A stretch of 64,000 nucleotides of DNA from Rhyzopertha dominica (taxonomy: Eukaryota > Arthropoda > Insecta > Coleoptera > Bostrichidae), in the NCBI GenBank assembly GCA_025024175.1, contig QCXZ01000138.1, positions 53,415,092 through 53,479,091 of the forward strand. Reading direction: 5' to 3'. Below the pieces are notes generated by a model. That model worked only from the letters and a program-made list of their open reading frames with translations, ran no database searches and was not told the DNA's origin. This document shows, piece by piece, positions 36,393 through 48,233 of this stretch. Both the position numbers and the translations under genes were made by a program. Numbering within the stretch: position 1 is the first letter of the stretch; each line of letters begins with the position of its first letter.

Positions 36393-37674
36393 CACGTCTA
36401 TATTGATTTGTTGTAGGTACATCGTTTGGTTAACTATTTTTCGACCGTATACCCACTCAAAACTCGTAGATTATTAATTGCTTTACACCCAATAGCATCA
36501 AAGTTAACAATGAAATATTTTTTTATTTTATTAGGTTTTCAATGAGAAATTTTTATATTTTTTTATTGTAAAACGTAATAAATAATATATTCCTTTTTTC
36601 TGGGATGGTAACAGAAGTCTTCAAAAGATTCAGCGTAGATTCGTAGTATAATAATTAATTACTGATTTCTATAAAAAATCCAATAACATTTTAGAAATAG
36701 TAGCAACAGTAAATATATAAAGTATTTGCTCTTATCTTACTGTCAAAACTTATTTTAAAAAGTGATGCTAGTTTTTCTGATTTTTCTTTATGTTACTGGA
36801 TTTGTAATAAAAATAAGTAAGCTTTTCGATGCATTACGTTTTTACTAATTTTATGACTTTTTCGAGTCGTTAAAAAATTATATTTTTAAACGCAAGTAGT
36901 TTAATAAATGAGTTTCTTTGCGAATCCATAGTAACACAGAAACGTCCCCCTTAATTGACACCCTTTCGGTTCTTCAACAGCTTACAAAATTTAGCCGTGT
37001 GAAATATGTGCAAATTCATTATTGATAAAAGATGAGTAGAGAAACTAAAACTTTTCTTATAGATCTATCCATTTCCGTTTTTAAATAATTTCGAGCTGCA
37101 ACTTTTTTTATGAAATATTTTTCGTCTTTATTTCTGCCCAGATTTCCTGAGGAATTCCTAGTCATCAAAATTTGCAATTTTGCAGAAGAGTATGCATATA
37201 TATCGCTGCTCTTACGAACCGTTTTACGCGTGCAGATAATAAAGTTTTCCCAAGGTTCCATCCTGCCGGGGTTTCATCCCTCCTACTTGATTTATCAGCG
37301 ACCTTTGCTTCCAAAAATAAACGCCCGTCAGTTTTGAGCGAATTACGGTTTGTGCGGAGCAAAAATTCGGAAGGGTCATCCCTCGACCTTTAGTCCCGTC
37401 GCTCATAAAATATTACCATACAAAACAGGAGCGTTCCATCGAGCCCCTTAAGCCGATTCCGTTTGAGGTAAACCCGACCGGCTTAAAACTTAAAATTGCC
37501 TTAAACGCCGACTGGCAAAAATAGACTCGAGATAATCCCTCTGTCTATTCGACCGTCTGAGAAACAAACGGGCGGGTGTGACTTGAAATTGGAGGCTTTA
37601 TTTAGCCGGGAGAAAAGCAATTCCGTGTTGCGCACCGTCGAATAAACATTTACTTGAAGAAAAACCGGCGTCAA
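36393..37674. other. AT-rich then GC-richer non-coding sequence
   Basis: 36393-37000 is very AT-rich with many A/T runs. From about 37130 to 37674 the sequence is GC-richer and non-repetitive and leads into the duplicated element at 37675. Overlapping small frames on both strands (60-80 codons) show no recognisable domain. Confidence 0.45.
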
Positions 37675-37784
37675 TATTAATTTATCACCTTCTGTTCTCT
37701 GCGCCGCTGCTTCAGTGGCGGCAGGTCGTTAGGGGCGTTGTTCGCAATTAATTATGAAATGGGGTGCGTATTAAGTAAATAAAC
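37675..37784. promoter_or_regulatory. Duplicated non-coding element, copy 1 (candidate enhancer module)
   Basis: Aligns over about 110 bp with 38976-39087. The first 17 bases (TATTAATTTATCACCTT) are identical, as are GCAATTAATTAT and GCGTATTAAGTAAATAAA, with a less similar CG-rich middle. Words shared by both copies include TTATC (GATA-type), TAATTA (homeodomain-type) and GTAAATA (forkhead-type). Blocks of identity at motif words separated by diverged spacers fit a duplicated regulatory element, though two old copies of a dispersed repeat would look similar. Confidence 0.4.
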
Positions 37785-38098
37785 AAGATGAATTGGACAG
37801 ATTTTCTCCCTACCCATCCTTGAGAAATAAAATACCTTGTTTTTGTGATGATAACACATTCTTCAGTACCATAGAAATTGAGTTAAACGATTCAATAGGT
37901 CAACAGCGAAGCTCTGTTTTCGGTTCGTGTACGCCCATATCTGATCGATGAGCAATTTTATTTTTATTTGGAAGGTACAGGCACATTACTTAAAACTGGT
38001 TTAACTAACATTGTGTAGGAGTCCATGTACCATAAGTTACAGGTATGATGGTCCTAGGTTATACGGAACTATAACTATAACCACACTGATTTATAAAG

Positions 38099-38141
38099 CC
38101 TAAATACGTATTTCGGCAGTCTAGCTGCCATTTTCAGCAGA
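38099..38141 (-). ncRNA. Hammerhead-ribozyme-like motif, solitary family copy 2
   Basis: Minus strand: TCTG (38141-38138) pairs with TAGG (38102-38099) using two G-T pairs. CTGAAAA (38137-38131) has A in place of the conserved G. One extra T follows, then stem II GGCAG/CTGCC is a perfect 5 bp around CTAGA. GAAA (38114-38111) is followed by the palindrome TACGTA as stem III and then TT. The 3' flank matches the copy at 8155-8197. Stem II differs from that copy in sequence yet still pairs, evidence that the hairpin was under selection. Confidence 0.55.
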
Positions 38142-38975
38142 ACATTACACGTGAAATGCTTGTCAGAATTCTGCAGTGTTAAAGAAACAACAAAAACTCG
38201 ATAAAAGAAAAGAACAACAACAACGTTAGTCTAAATTCCACGTTAAACTGTGTACGTTGTTCGTGATTCAGACAATAATTAACGTTTCTTTTTATATAAC
38301 AAAACGTGTAGACAATTTCTTTTGCACACGAGATAATATACTTATAATTAACCATTTGCTATCGATCTAAATACATCTCTTTTTCTTGACTCGCTTAGGA
38401 AAACAACGTAATTGTAACCATTTTTGCCGGCATAATTGCAACTTTTTACGAATAGTGTTTTTTCAACTCATAGATAGAAGTAAATCGTACATCTTTCAAT
38501 AGATTCATGATGGTGCCGCTTACTGCACTCCTTGTCCTCAAAAGTTTTGCTGATGTGTTGCATATTGTTTTTTTAATGATCAATAGTACTCGTATTGTAA
38601 GAAAAACCAATATGCGACCTAAGAACAATTTTGTATATTTGACATGATTCGAAGATATGAACCAAAAACTTTATGGTAATTTTTCAATCCACAAATGCTT
38701 TGATATTAATAAGCAGTAATCAGGCATTTTAGACAAACAAATTTACTTCCCACTATCAAATAGAAATTTCATTTTATTATACCATAACCCAAAATATAAT
38801 TTTGTACTGCTACTGTCAGATACCTGTGCTGAGCTGTTTACTACCTGTTATCTGTTTCCCTTTTATGTTGCTTTATTACGCTAAATAAAGAAAACTTTCC
38901 ACGGGGCATAAACAAAGCGCGTTCTTTACATTACATACCACTAGAAAAGATATCGTGAACAAAACCCTTCGTTAG
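38142..38975. other. AT-rich non-coding spacer between duplicated elements
   Basis: No gene, repeat or RNA feature beyond the hammerhead-like copy at its left edge. Short frames only. Confidence 0.4.
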
Positions 38976-39087
38976 TATTAATTTATCACCTTCCGTTCCC
39001 TCCGTTGCTGCCGCAGTGGCAAGGCACCCAAATTAGTCGAGTTGTTTGCAATTAATTATAATAGGACGCGTATTAAGTAAATAAATA
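38976..39087. promoter_or_regulatory. Duplicated non-coding element, copy 2 (candidate enhancer module)
   Basis: Partner of 37675-37784 in the same orientation, 1.3 kb away. It keeps the identical first and last blocks, including TAATTA and GTAAATAAA words, with substitutions concentrated in the CG-rich centre. See copy 1 for alternatives. Confidence 0.4.
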
Positions 39088-42000
39088 GGTGATTAAGGCA
39101 AGGAATGACCATAATTCCTTCTGAGCAATTTAATAAAGTAATTTGTGGCGTTGTATTGTGTTCGTAGCTGCGGTTAAATAAGTCTTTCTTGCCACGGGCA
39201 ATATAAATTCCTTTTGTAGTTGGAAAACTGTTACGAAAGGAAGCTAAGTAATGACATCAAATTTTAGGCCGGCTGAAAAACAGCCCATTTTTGAGTTAAT
39301 GGGCTGCCTTCGTGAAGTTTGGGTAGATACAACGAAAGTTTTAATTTGGAGCTTAGCAACGTTACAGCAAGGACATTTTAATGATAAAAAAATAGTTAAG
39401 CTTTCTAAAAAAAAGAATGTCCTGATGTAAGTTTGTACTTAGACCAGCTTAGGAATAATGTCTTGTTTAAGAAACTTACCTTCCCCGAATCATTACAAAC
39501 AGATTTGCAAATGTTATTTAAATCGCCTAGAGAAGTTAAGTTTGTGTTTGTAAGGTTAAAATCTTGTACTCTTTTATACGAAATATTTCTATTATTGGAA
39601 CATTCATGCGTTTAAGTTTTTGAAATTTTTTAAGCTTAAGTAACCGAAGAAAATAAGACAAGACTTGATTTCTTTTTATTGTTACATAAACAGAGTTTAC
39701 AGTTTACTTGATAAAAACACGGCGGAGTATTCAGGCTTTATTAATTGTGTATTCAACATAATGAAATTAGTTGCATTAAAACAAATATTAACTATTTGAA
39801 ATGGACACGCTCGTAATTGATTGAGCCATCCAATTTGTACGATAATATTCGTTATTGTTTGTTCTCTTTGTCATTTATTCATGCTATTTGTATACATTCA
39901 TGTTAATTCACTTCCGTGTTTGGCTTTATAGGTAATAACTACCTGTCATGAGGAATACATGCGATTTTTTCATAATTTACTTTATTAGCGTTTAAATTAT
40001 TGGGTCTTATAATGTATCATAATCTGTCATGTTTTTTCATGCAGGACTGTGATGGCTGTAATTTACTCTTTGTAACACGGTTTCATTTGACGCGCACAGT
40101 ATATATATGATGTTAAGAAATATTATGATTTTGTAGCATTCATTTTTCTTTCTATTTCATGTCATCGTACATTAATTTTTATGGAGAATACTCCAACACC
40201 AGTTAAAATTACCAAACTGACGTATGGAACATCTGGAAGGTATATGATAGGAAGCATTCTTAAACATAGGGTATCCTTTATAAACACTGTATAATCGAAA
40301 GTAGTTTTAAAGTGTGGAACTTCTGGTCGAATGGAAGTCCTTAATTTTTTTGAGGTATTTTATTTCAACTAGTCACATTGTGCTAAATAAAGTACATCAA
40401 CAATTAATGCCATTCATCTTGTCAGATTCTTTTGTAACAGTCTATAGCTTAAATATGGAAATAACTATGAACTAACAATATTTTGGAGTCCTTCTTCTAT
40501 CGCATTCGACTCAAGCTCATCGATATTATCTAGCGCTGACAGCGTATAACAAATTTCATTGCTCATCAGCCTTCAACTATTCAATTTTTCCCATCAAATT
40601 GAATATCAAGCACATGTAGCGCTCGATTATCCCCATCGGCCATACCGCTGATGGATGAATATTTTAAAAGTAGCAAATCGGCTTTTAAAATGTGGAGTGA
40701 ATGATGATCGTAATTTACCAAAGGACTCGTGTCACTCGAAATTGAAAAACGGTGGTTTTCGCTTCAACAAAAGTCTACATTTCAGTCATTTGCAAACTCG
40801 ATCTAAACTAATAACTTCTAATCAAGATATCATGCCAGAAACTTGAGCCTTCGCCCCAACTGAAGTGTCCCACCGTTCGATATTTCAGGCTGAAGGCATC
40901 CGCAGTACCGTCTGCTTTTGTGTGTCNACAGAGACTGGAAGTAGGGCTCGTTCGAGCGTCATAAGGACTTGCAAACCCTTTCAAACAGGGCCTTGTTACA
41001 TTATACAACAAGATAACGCTACTCGGCATACCGCGCTTGTTTCATCGGAGGATGAAGTGATGGGCTTTATTTCAGCGCCGATTTGGGATTATAGAGATAT
41101 TGTTGGTTAGTTTCCGTGTCATGACGAAGCTTCGTGTTTTTGTTGAAAACGCCCTTGTATCGTGGGATTCTTTTGCAACAATGAAGAGTGACTTACGATC
41201 TTTATTACTCGCNTTTATCTAAAATAACAACAGTATTGTTTTCACTAATTTCGCAATAGNAAGTTTGCCAGAAAGACAAAAATGCAGTAGAGCTAAAAAA
41301 TACAGGAAAAGACATAGAAATTGTGTGTATTTCACGCCCTCTTGACGTCATTTCAAGTCACAACGGTTAGTATGCAAACCTTTTTATGGTAGGAATGTAC
41401 AAATAGAAGTATTTAAGACAATATTATTTCACAAAAAACGCTGCCGTTATCAAACACTGACAAAAAAGTGTTAATCTAACATTTCAGATAAAATTTTGTC
41501 AATTTTTTGAGGTTTTTATTTAATTTAACAAAGTAATAAACAAAGAACAAACTTTTATATGTACTAAAATGATCGTAAATATTAATAGCGTCTATAACGT
41601 CATATGACGACAAATGACTATCCTACAGTATTCTGAAAAACTGAATGACTTCCGGATTTTGAAGGGATAATTTTTTAAAGAAAATGAATTATACTACCAA
41701 TATATTGTGGTCATATGTTGTTGGGATGCTGCAGTTTAATTTATGATAATAAATATTTGTATACTTCAGTTGTAACGTTGTAACGTTATCAAGTCTCAAT
41801 ATAATTTTGATCAATTGTTGATATCTTAACCGGATTTTTGTAAGTTCTTAAAACGGGTAATTGGACCAAATATTATAACGTTCTTGCTTGATCTGCTTCT
41901 TCGTGTCCAATTTTTACGGTCCACGATACGTATCCCAGGCGCCGGCGAAAAACCCAAATTAACGACCCCGATTTCAAGTAATTAGTCGGAGGATCCCGTT

Positions 42001-42376
42001 CACCGTAACAATTATGAAATGGTTGAACCGCAGGGGGATTACGGAAGGTACCCTGCGACCCGCAAACTGTCCGCAAACTGTTCCTAACACTAATCCTCGC
42101 AATAATTTCCGAAATAAGCCGACACATTTCTGGCAGGGCGTTCCACGGGCGAAAGGCGCGACGCCGACCGAAAGTCAATAGGAACGGAAGCAGAATCGAT
42201 GTGTCGGTTATCCGTTTGGGGTTAAGGCGGACATAACGTGGGGCCTCGGAACATCTGTTCGATGCTGGTGCGCGGATAAAACAAGAAGCGAGAAAAGAGG
42301 TGGGATGCTCAGAGAAACGTTTACTTTTGCTCATGGTACGTACTACAACTAACCTGAACAACTGAAAATAGGGCGC
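39088..42376. other. Non-coding, unassigned; GC-rich islands at 40830-41110 and 41880-42376
   Basis: Mostly AT-rich. The 173-codon minus frame at 41873-42394 lies in a GC-rich island. Its translation is rich in Arg, Ser and Pro without a recognisable domain, and its 5' end overlaps the transposase fragment that begins at 42377, so I read it as a chance frame. Single Ns are at about 40927, 41213 and 41260. Two TAACGT words repeat near 41775-41790. Confidence 0.45.
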
Positions 42377-42578
42377 AAATGTGCGTAGTAGCATTGTCCA
42401 TTACAACTAACGAAGGTTGTTCTAAATTTGGAATCAAGTTTTCTTCCATCCGCTTCTTAAAAATGACAGCATTGTCTCCGTGGTAACCAGTAAGCTTCGA
42501 TTTGCTAGCAAATATTAGAGATGATTTTTCTACGAAATCTCCACGATGGCCAGCGTTTTGTAGACATTTCTCTTTGTA
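42377..42578 (-). pseudogene. DDE transposase fragment (IS630/Tc1/mariner superfamily), middle part
   Basis: A continuous minus-strand frame reads YHGDNAVIFKKRMEENLIP, then NLEQPSLVVMDNATTH. This is the segment around the second catalytic aspartate, as in the copy at 10861-11560 (DYHCDMDSALFETWF, then PPGSVIVMDNASYH). Upstream, LIFASKSKLTG fits the stretch before it. The homology ends at about 42377 where the GC-rich island begins. It is only about 67 codons long, with neither the first D nor the final E. Confidence 0.8.
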
Positions 42579-42949
42579 TTAATAAAATGAAATTAATATT
42601 AGCTTCATACTATACATCTCTACAAAGATAACGGTACACTGCAAATAAAATTGTCTTCAATTTACTCTTTTTATTATTGAATTACAGAAAGCCGTAGATT
42701 TGCTGCGAGAATGTCAAGGGCGCCATCTGTTTCAACACTCGGGCTTGGTATCGACGTGTATTGCTTTGATTTATCTCTGTTAAGTGTCCCGAATAGCCGA
42801 TATTCAATCAGAACTTGACGTATACCGATTCATTCTGTTATCACACATTGCTCCCGATTTGTTTCGGTATTTGAGCTGACGTAATATTTGTTTGATGAAA
42901 GATGAGAGAAACATCTCTAGGTTGGCTTAAAGAAATAAGCATTTTTATG
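42579..42949. other. Non-coding, unassigned
   Basis: The missing upstream part of the transposase fragment would be expected here on the minus strand but I could not recognise it. No other feature was seen. Confidence 0.4.
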
Positions 42950-43303
42950 TTAGGAATCACCATGAGGCTGGCGCACCTTTTGTAATGGGGCTTTCTTTAT
43001 GCAGAAGGTCAAAAAGGTTACCTTGCCATCAATATTATTTATATAGTACACATTATCCAGTGGAAGCACACCTAAACTTCTGAAGGCATCAACATCAATG
43101 TGTTTAAGGTTTTTAGAAAATTTGAAAATAGCAAATAGTTGAGCAACGACGAGCTGTCCATTAAGTACTAATATAAGATCAATTTTCAATTCAAGTTTTT
43201 GAACGATTCGTAGTTCTAGTGGGGATGAGTAAATTGCAAACCAGACAGCAACATCTTTAAATATATTGACCTGGAGATATAAGTTACCAGGTACCCTGGC
43301 CAA
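42950..43303 (-). pseudogene. Unknown open frame, 117 codons, protein-like composition
   Basis: Unlike most frames in this window, it lies in ordinary AT-rich DNA and has a plausible protein composition, with alternating hydrophobic and charged stretches (for example FAIFKFSKNLKHIDVDAF and LGVLPLDNVYYINNIDG). I do not recognise a family, signal peptide or catalytic motif. A second minus-strand frame (43353-43499) ends 50 bp upstream in a different phase, so the two may be parts of one broken or intron-containing reading frame. It could be a decayed host retrocopy, a transposon gene or chance. Confidence 0.3.
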
Positions 43304-43352
43304 TTCTAAATTCTTCTATCCATCAGTGGACATTTTTACTTTTGAAGTTCAT

Positions 43353-43499
43353 TCATAGATTGAAAACCTGAATGACCAGAGCAAAATCTTTCTTAGCAGA
43401 TTTACTATTCATTGTCACATTAAAAGCCAAATGTTCTTTTTTCTGCGTGGGGTACATCAGTGTAACAGTATTTGAAAAGTATATTCTGAGGCTTTCCAT
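43353..43499 (-). pseudogene. Unknown short open frame, 48 codons, upstream partner
   Basis: Starts MESLRIYFSNTVTLMY and contains KKEHLAFNVTMNSKSAKKDF before a stop. It is too short to judge alone; it is listed because it is on the same strand directly upstream of the 117-codon frame and has similar composition. No known domain recognised. Confidence 0.2.
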
Positions 43500-44110
43500 T
43501 ATCTGAATGTGTCAGCCCGATTTTTCGATCTTGCTGAAACCAAATCGACATTTATCTAGGAATACACCTCATTTGCCGGTTTCACTACGGTTATCCGTGT
43601 ATATCTGGCCTCAATGGGATGCAGAACGTAATCCCATCATGCGCACCAACAGACGTCATGCAACCCCAAAGCCCCCCGTGTATACGTCCTCATGGCAGCC
43701 ACAGCATAGATCGCTGCATTACGTACGACGCGTAGGGTTGGTCTCGCTTATCGTCGGATCCACGGGCCCATGTTATTTCGCGCTCGATTGCCCACGGCAC
43801 CGCTCTTAACACCTCGATGGTCCGCGGCACCAGATACGTGTTGCCCCCCTCGCCGCTTAGAGGGGGATCAGTTTCAGAACAACGCCGATCATTGATTGTT
43901 TGGTTATTGATTGGACGAGAGGATGACACGTTTAATCAAAACAGAGGGGGTGGCAAGGACGGTAGAGTTTTGGGGTACAAGTGGGTATTGGGTCAGGAGC
44001 GGAACAAACACGAAGTTTAAAATAAACTGTTTGGATGTTGACTGAAAGTCATTATTTTATAACGCATGTATCGTAAGAAAATACAGTCTTTATTGATACA
44101 GATTTCATAG
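43500..44110. other. GC-rich non-coding island
   Basis: From about 43560 to 44000 the sequence is GC-rich, with open frames on both strands (up to 100 codons) that mirror each other and have no recognisable domain. No repeat or RNA structure was identified. Confidence 0.4.
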
Positions 44111-44430
44111 TTATAAATCACAACTTGTTGGATAGATTGTATGATGCTGTCACTAAATTTTGGTTCAGTATTTTGCCTCCTTACATGACTTTTAAGTTTG
44201 TGCCAAGTTATTTCAGTTGGACCAAATATACAGTGATACTGCTGTGACCGTTAAACTAAGTGTCCAATTCGGAATGTTTTATCAAAACATTTTGTCTTTA
44301 GAACCTCCAACAGTTTGTAACATACTTCAAAATATAAGTCGTTTTAAAAGAAAATCTTTGATTTCTTCTTGATTTGAAGACGTATTTTGAATTTTTTCAG
44401 TCTGAGCAGAATGATTATCTAATAATCTAC
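44111..44430 (-). pseudogene. DDE transposase fragment, C-terminal part
   Basis: On the minus strand RLLDNHSAQTEKIQNTSS begins at the second catalytic aspartate (codon at 44419). After stops and frameshifts, SQQYHCIFGPTEITWHKLK carries the final catalytic glutamate (codon at 44214) and is followed by SHVRRQNTEPKFSDSI. This is the counterpart of PPYYCVLNPIELV in the copy at 10861-11560. The D-to-E distance is about 67 codons, shorter than in that copy through deletion. It cannot join the fragment at 42377-42578 as one element, because the order on the minus strand is wrong; it is a separate copy or a rearrangement. Confidence 0.8.
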
Positions 44431-47304
44431 CTTTGCGTCCTTTATATTTTTAGCATATAGATATAATGCATCTTCCACCCATTATTTTACCATGTAACGC
44501 CGGTACAGTCAACACGCATTTGTTACTTTTATCGCTCTCTCTCTCATATTCGTAGCTAGCAGCAGTTTACCAATGGTGATGCAGATGTAATTAAATTTCC
44601 GTTCTGTATGTTAGTTGCTGCTTTGATTAATTTTACCGTTTTGTAAATCCAGCAAACTTTAAACTTGCTTTCAGCAGAAGAAAGTGCTTCGGTTAGATGT
44701 AAAACGGCATTGTTCTATCGGTGAATTACGTTGTGCGCGTTAATTAAACTTCAGGTATGCTAGTTCTGCAACGCAAAACGACGATAACCTTAAATCTGAT
44801 AACAACGCCGGAACAAGGGAAACACTATTGGTTATTAAGATGATTTATGCTGTATCTAAAACAGAACATCGTAAACGCAATTGCATTCAGTTTAAGCATA
44901 TAAGTAGATCGAGAAGGTTTTTTTTTATGTAGGTAATCTATTAGGTATCACATCAGCATTTTAAAGGATTAAAAAAATACTGGGTCGTAGACACCGCAAC
45001 TGAGACACCCCAAATTAAACTAGACACAATTGGTTAATGTAGATATATACATTGGCCAAGTACTTGTACCTGTGCTCAAGTACTGTTCAGCTCTGACGGT
45101 AAGTATTAGTTCTTTTTTCATTACTTAAATTTAATTGCAATTGAACAATCGATAATTTAATTAAAATTGTATATTGTATATATATTTTAAATACTACCTA
45201 TCTATATAAAGCCTAATTATTTTCTTTATTTTAAGCTAAAATGACCTCTACTTGTAAAATCTAAGCCAATCGTTCACCTCAATTTAAGGTATTGTCATGA
45301 TTACTACTGGCTTGATTTTAGCTAACATCAACTTTAACAAACAAAACAGGAACCGGCCCATTGTCTTCAATTTTAGTGATAAAAACTTCAAATTTCTTGA
45401 ATAAGGAGAAGTCTTTTTTAACTGTCAACACGATTGGCCATTTTGTGCTAACCTTATGTAGAAAAAACCAGTAGTGTCATAAGAATTCTTCAGACTTTAT
45501 TGATGTTATAAAAGGTTTAAGTATTTCAGAAAATGATGATGCCACATAGTAACTTATAAGTTAAGTGACGTCTTCCACATCCATAGTTTATAATTAATTA
45601 AGTTTCATTGCTGTGTAGCCTTCTTCCTTTGCACCATTCATTGTATGATAAACGTGGGCTATTGGTCCTATTGGAATTCAAAGCTCTCGTGATGTTTAGA
45701 GTTTTTGGTATATGGTAACGGGAACCAGCAGGTGTAGCCAATAATCGAATTAACAAAATTTTCACCACAAAATCAGTATGCACCCGAATCCACCGGCTGA
45801 AATCTACCTCCGGCACATTTCCATGTTATTTTTCAATTTTGGATCCCCGAGGAGATAACACTCAGCCCAAAATCCGAACGCGGGGGTTAAGTTCGCGCAC
45901 AGGTCGGCCGAAAGCCGCGGGCGGCTTATAATTTTTGTAGTCGATTTGTATTTAGGGCGCTTTACTGGCTCGTAAAGCCGTTAATCTCGAATACTATGCA
46001 AATCGGTGGGCTGGCGGCGGCGGCTTCTACACGGCCTGCCCGGAGAAATTGGAATTCCCGGCGAGCCCTTCGCACCCCGTCAAATTCGGTGGGACGGAAC
46101 TTATCGCTGAAACATTCATCAGACGTCACTGGTGCCAGGTGAAATGCCGGAGACGTTGATGGGGGTTGCTATCTGGGTTAATGAGGTCGGGAATTATTTA
46201 TCCGCGGTAATTTCTACGTTTGTTGTGTACTTCGAGAAATTTTCGTCTCATTTAAGTTTGTCTAAGACGTTGACGTTTCTAGTAGAGAGGATCGTGAGTT
46301 ATTTTCACTACTCCAATTACGTCCAATTTTGCATTAGTTGAGTTTCCGAATCAGATCCCAAGGCTTGAAGTCCAAGAAGAAAACTAAATAACTAGTCACC
46401 AACTTTTGGACCCCTCTTTTATTGAATAAATTCTGTCATCTCTTGGACATACCTCGAACTTGATCCTTGACTACCCTTTATTTATTTCCCTGTAAAATAA
46501 TTGTAATTGAAATTGTACTCAGATGAAATTTATTGCAATGGAATGTTGTGAAGCATTTTATTTGTAAAAAAATGATAACGATTTTCCCGTTTTACATTTA
46601 AGTGGCAAAGGGGTAAGTTCATACATGTTTTAATAATATTTAATTTTTGCAGTAACTGAATTTTTATCTTTCAAGCTTTCAGATGGAACTACTACCCTGT
46701 CTTGTAGCACACGACCATTTTTTATAGTCAGTTCATGCATTCTTAATTTTTAGACAATACTCAGACTTTTTTTTGTTTCCTCGTTTATCTATCAGACAAA
46801 TCCCATACTTTTGCATAATTTGTCTTGTTTGGTATGTTTCATAATATGTATCTATCTGCCGGTAGCTAGCTAGGTAGGAGTAGTCACATTGACAGTAGGA
46901 ATTTAGAAAATTAAAATTCCTTTATATAATGTTCTTATACTGTTTTCTTTTTAATTTAAAATTATTAAAAACGATGTACTAAAACTGATGATGAGAAACA
47001 GAAATTATGACCACTGTTATGCAGTGTATGGGTAGTAAAAATAAGTTTACCGTTAACTGTAATGCCTAATAATACACACAGTTTAGAACAATTTTCTTAT
47101 ATCTACTCGTAGCGCTGTTTTCTTGGCTTAGTTTAACAAAAACTGTCGTTTGTTTAGAAATTTATTACTGCTAAAAAATGTCCATCAAGTTCATGTTAGG
47201 CCGAATAAACCTTTGTACACAAAAAAAATAGCAAATTTGATCGATCTATCTTCTTTTAGTTTCATATTACTCACCTTCATTTCTTTTTCTAATTGAAGCT
47301 AGCC
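44431..47304. other. Non-coding, unassigned; GC-rich island 45780-46170
   Basis: AT-rich DNA around a GC-richer non-repetitive island. A 35-codon plus frame at 45297 (MITTGLILANINFNKQN...) looks protein-like but matches nothing I know. No mobile-element coding remnant was seen. Confidence 0.4.
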
Positions 47305-47321
47305 GTGACATACCCTGTATA
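47305..47321. repeat. Mariner-like terminal-repeat word
   Basis: GTGACATACCCTGTATA resembles the ACCCTGTAT-type ends of Tc1/mariner elements. No partner end was found nearby, so it may be a solo remnant or chance. Confidence 0.2.
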
Positions 47322-47337
47322 CTGCTGTTACTGAATC

Positions 47338-47425
47338 GAGTCGGGGCTTGGTAATGTAGTTTTTGTTGGAAGTTTGGGCTTTTATACGTATGTTACGGGT
47401 ACGATTCCCGGTTAAAGGTAAAACA
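47338..47425 (+). repeat. tRNA-derived SINE head or tRNA pseudogene
   Basis: GGTACGATTCC (47398-47408) differs by one base from the polymerase III B box GGTTCGANTCC and sits in a CGGG/CCCG T-arm-like stem. About 50 bases upstream, CTTGGTAATGTAGT is an imperfect A box, and the intervening TTGGGCTTTTATACG fits an anticodon-arm region. The acceptor stem does not pair, so it is not a functional tRNA. A short A-rich stretch (AAAACAAATAA) follows. Confidence 0.45.
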
Positions 47426-48233
47426 AATAACTTTTCAGACCATTGAATAAATATGTCTGCTGCATTTTACTGTAGCGCGAAATATATTACATTCGTTTAA
47501 ATCAGCATCATATAATAATTGTGAGTGAAAGAAAGGTAGTACTTGTTTAGTGAAAATTGATACGTGGGCTGCTAATTACTTCTGTGGCAGACAGCCTTGT
47601 TATACTTCGCGGCTGTCTAAGTAAAACACCTACACTCGTAGCATGTCCAGATCCGAATACACTTTTTCATCCGTCTGTAAAACCCGAAACTTTCCCAATC
47701 CCCCTGGCCCGCTGTCAGAATTCCGCCCACACGTTCGATATTCAGAATCAATATTACATTTGTTCGACGCCTGTTTAACTTGTGTCCGCGCGACGTGTCT
47801 TCTCACAAGCGATGATATTGGCTGCGGCCCCCCACGACCCCCGGGGCGGTTTTTCAGACAAACTACCCGTTTCCCCCAGCGCAGCTGACGTCTCTCTGCA
47901 GATGCGAAGGAAAAAAGACGGTTTCTTTCTTATGACGTTGGCACCAGGAAGATGTCGGGCCACACTGGATGAAAAGGTTTTTCGGTTGGGGTCAGACTGA
48001 CGTGACATTATAAAGCGAAGGGAATGAACGCAGCAAGAGATTGTTTATTGGTGCATGAGGTGTTCTAAAGAGTCATTCTCTTTTTCTACTGTTTGAGGGC
48101 GACTTGAAAAATGTAAACAAGAAATCTCTCTTGCTTGGCCTTAAAAGATCTGTTGTTTTAAGGAGAAAAAGTATAATATAACTTGTTAAACATTATAGGC
48201 TCACGAAAACCAAGCATGTATTCACCTGAGCTG
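47426..48233. other. Non-coding; GC-rich island 47560-48000
   Basis: Mirror-image open frames on both strands (72-81 codons) in a GC-rich island without recognisable domains. A polypyrimidine-flanked stretch near 47830-47860 is the GC peak. No repeat relationship was noticed. Confidence 0.4.

Noticed and set aside
41873..42394. 173-codon minus-strand frame, the longest in the window
   Set aside because: It lies in a GC-rich island where stops are rare, has low-complexity Arg/Ser/Pro-rich translation with no domain, and its start overlaps a transposase fragment in another frame.
42377..44430. Joining the two transposase fragments into one element
   Set aside because: Their order on the minus strand is reversed relative to the protein, so they cannot be one simple interrupted copy.
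47557..48008. Mirror-image frames on both strands
   Set aside because: Typical shadow frames of a GC-rich island; translations have no recognisable family.
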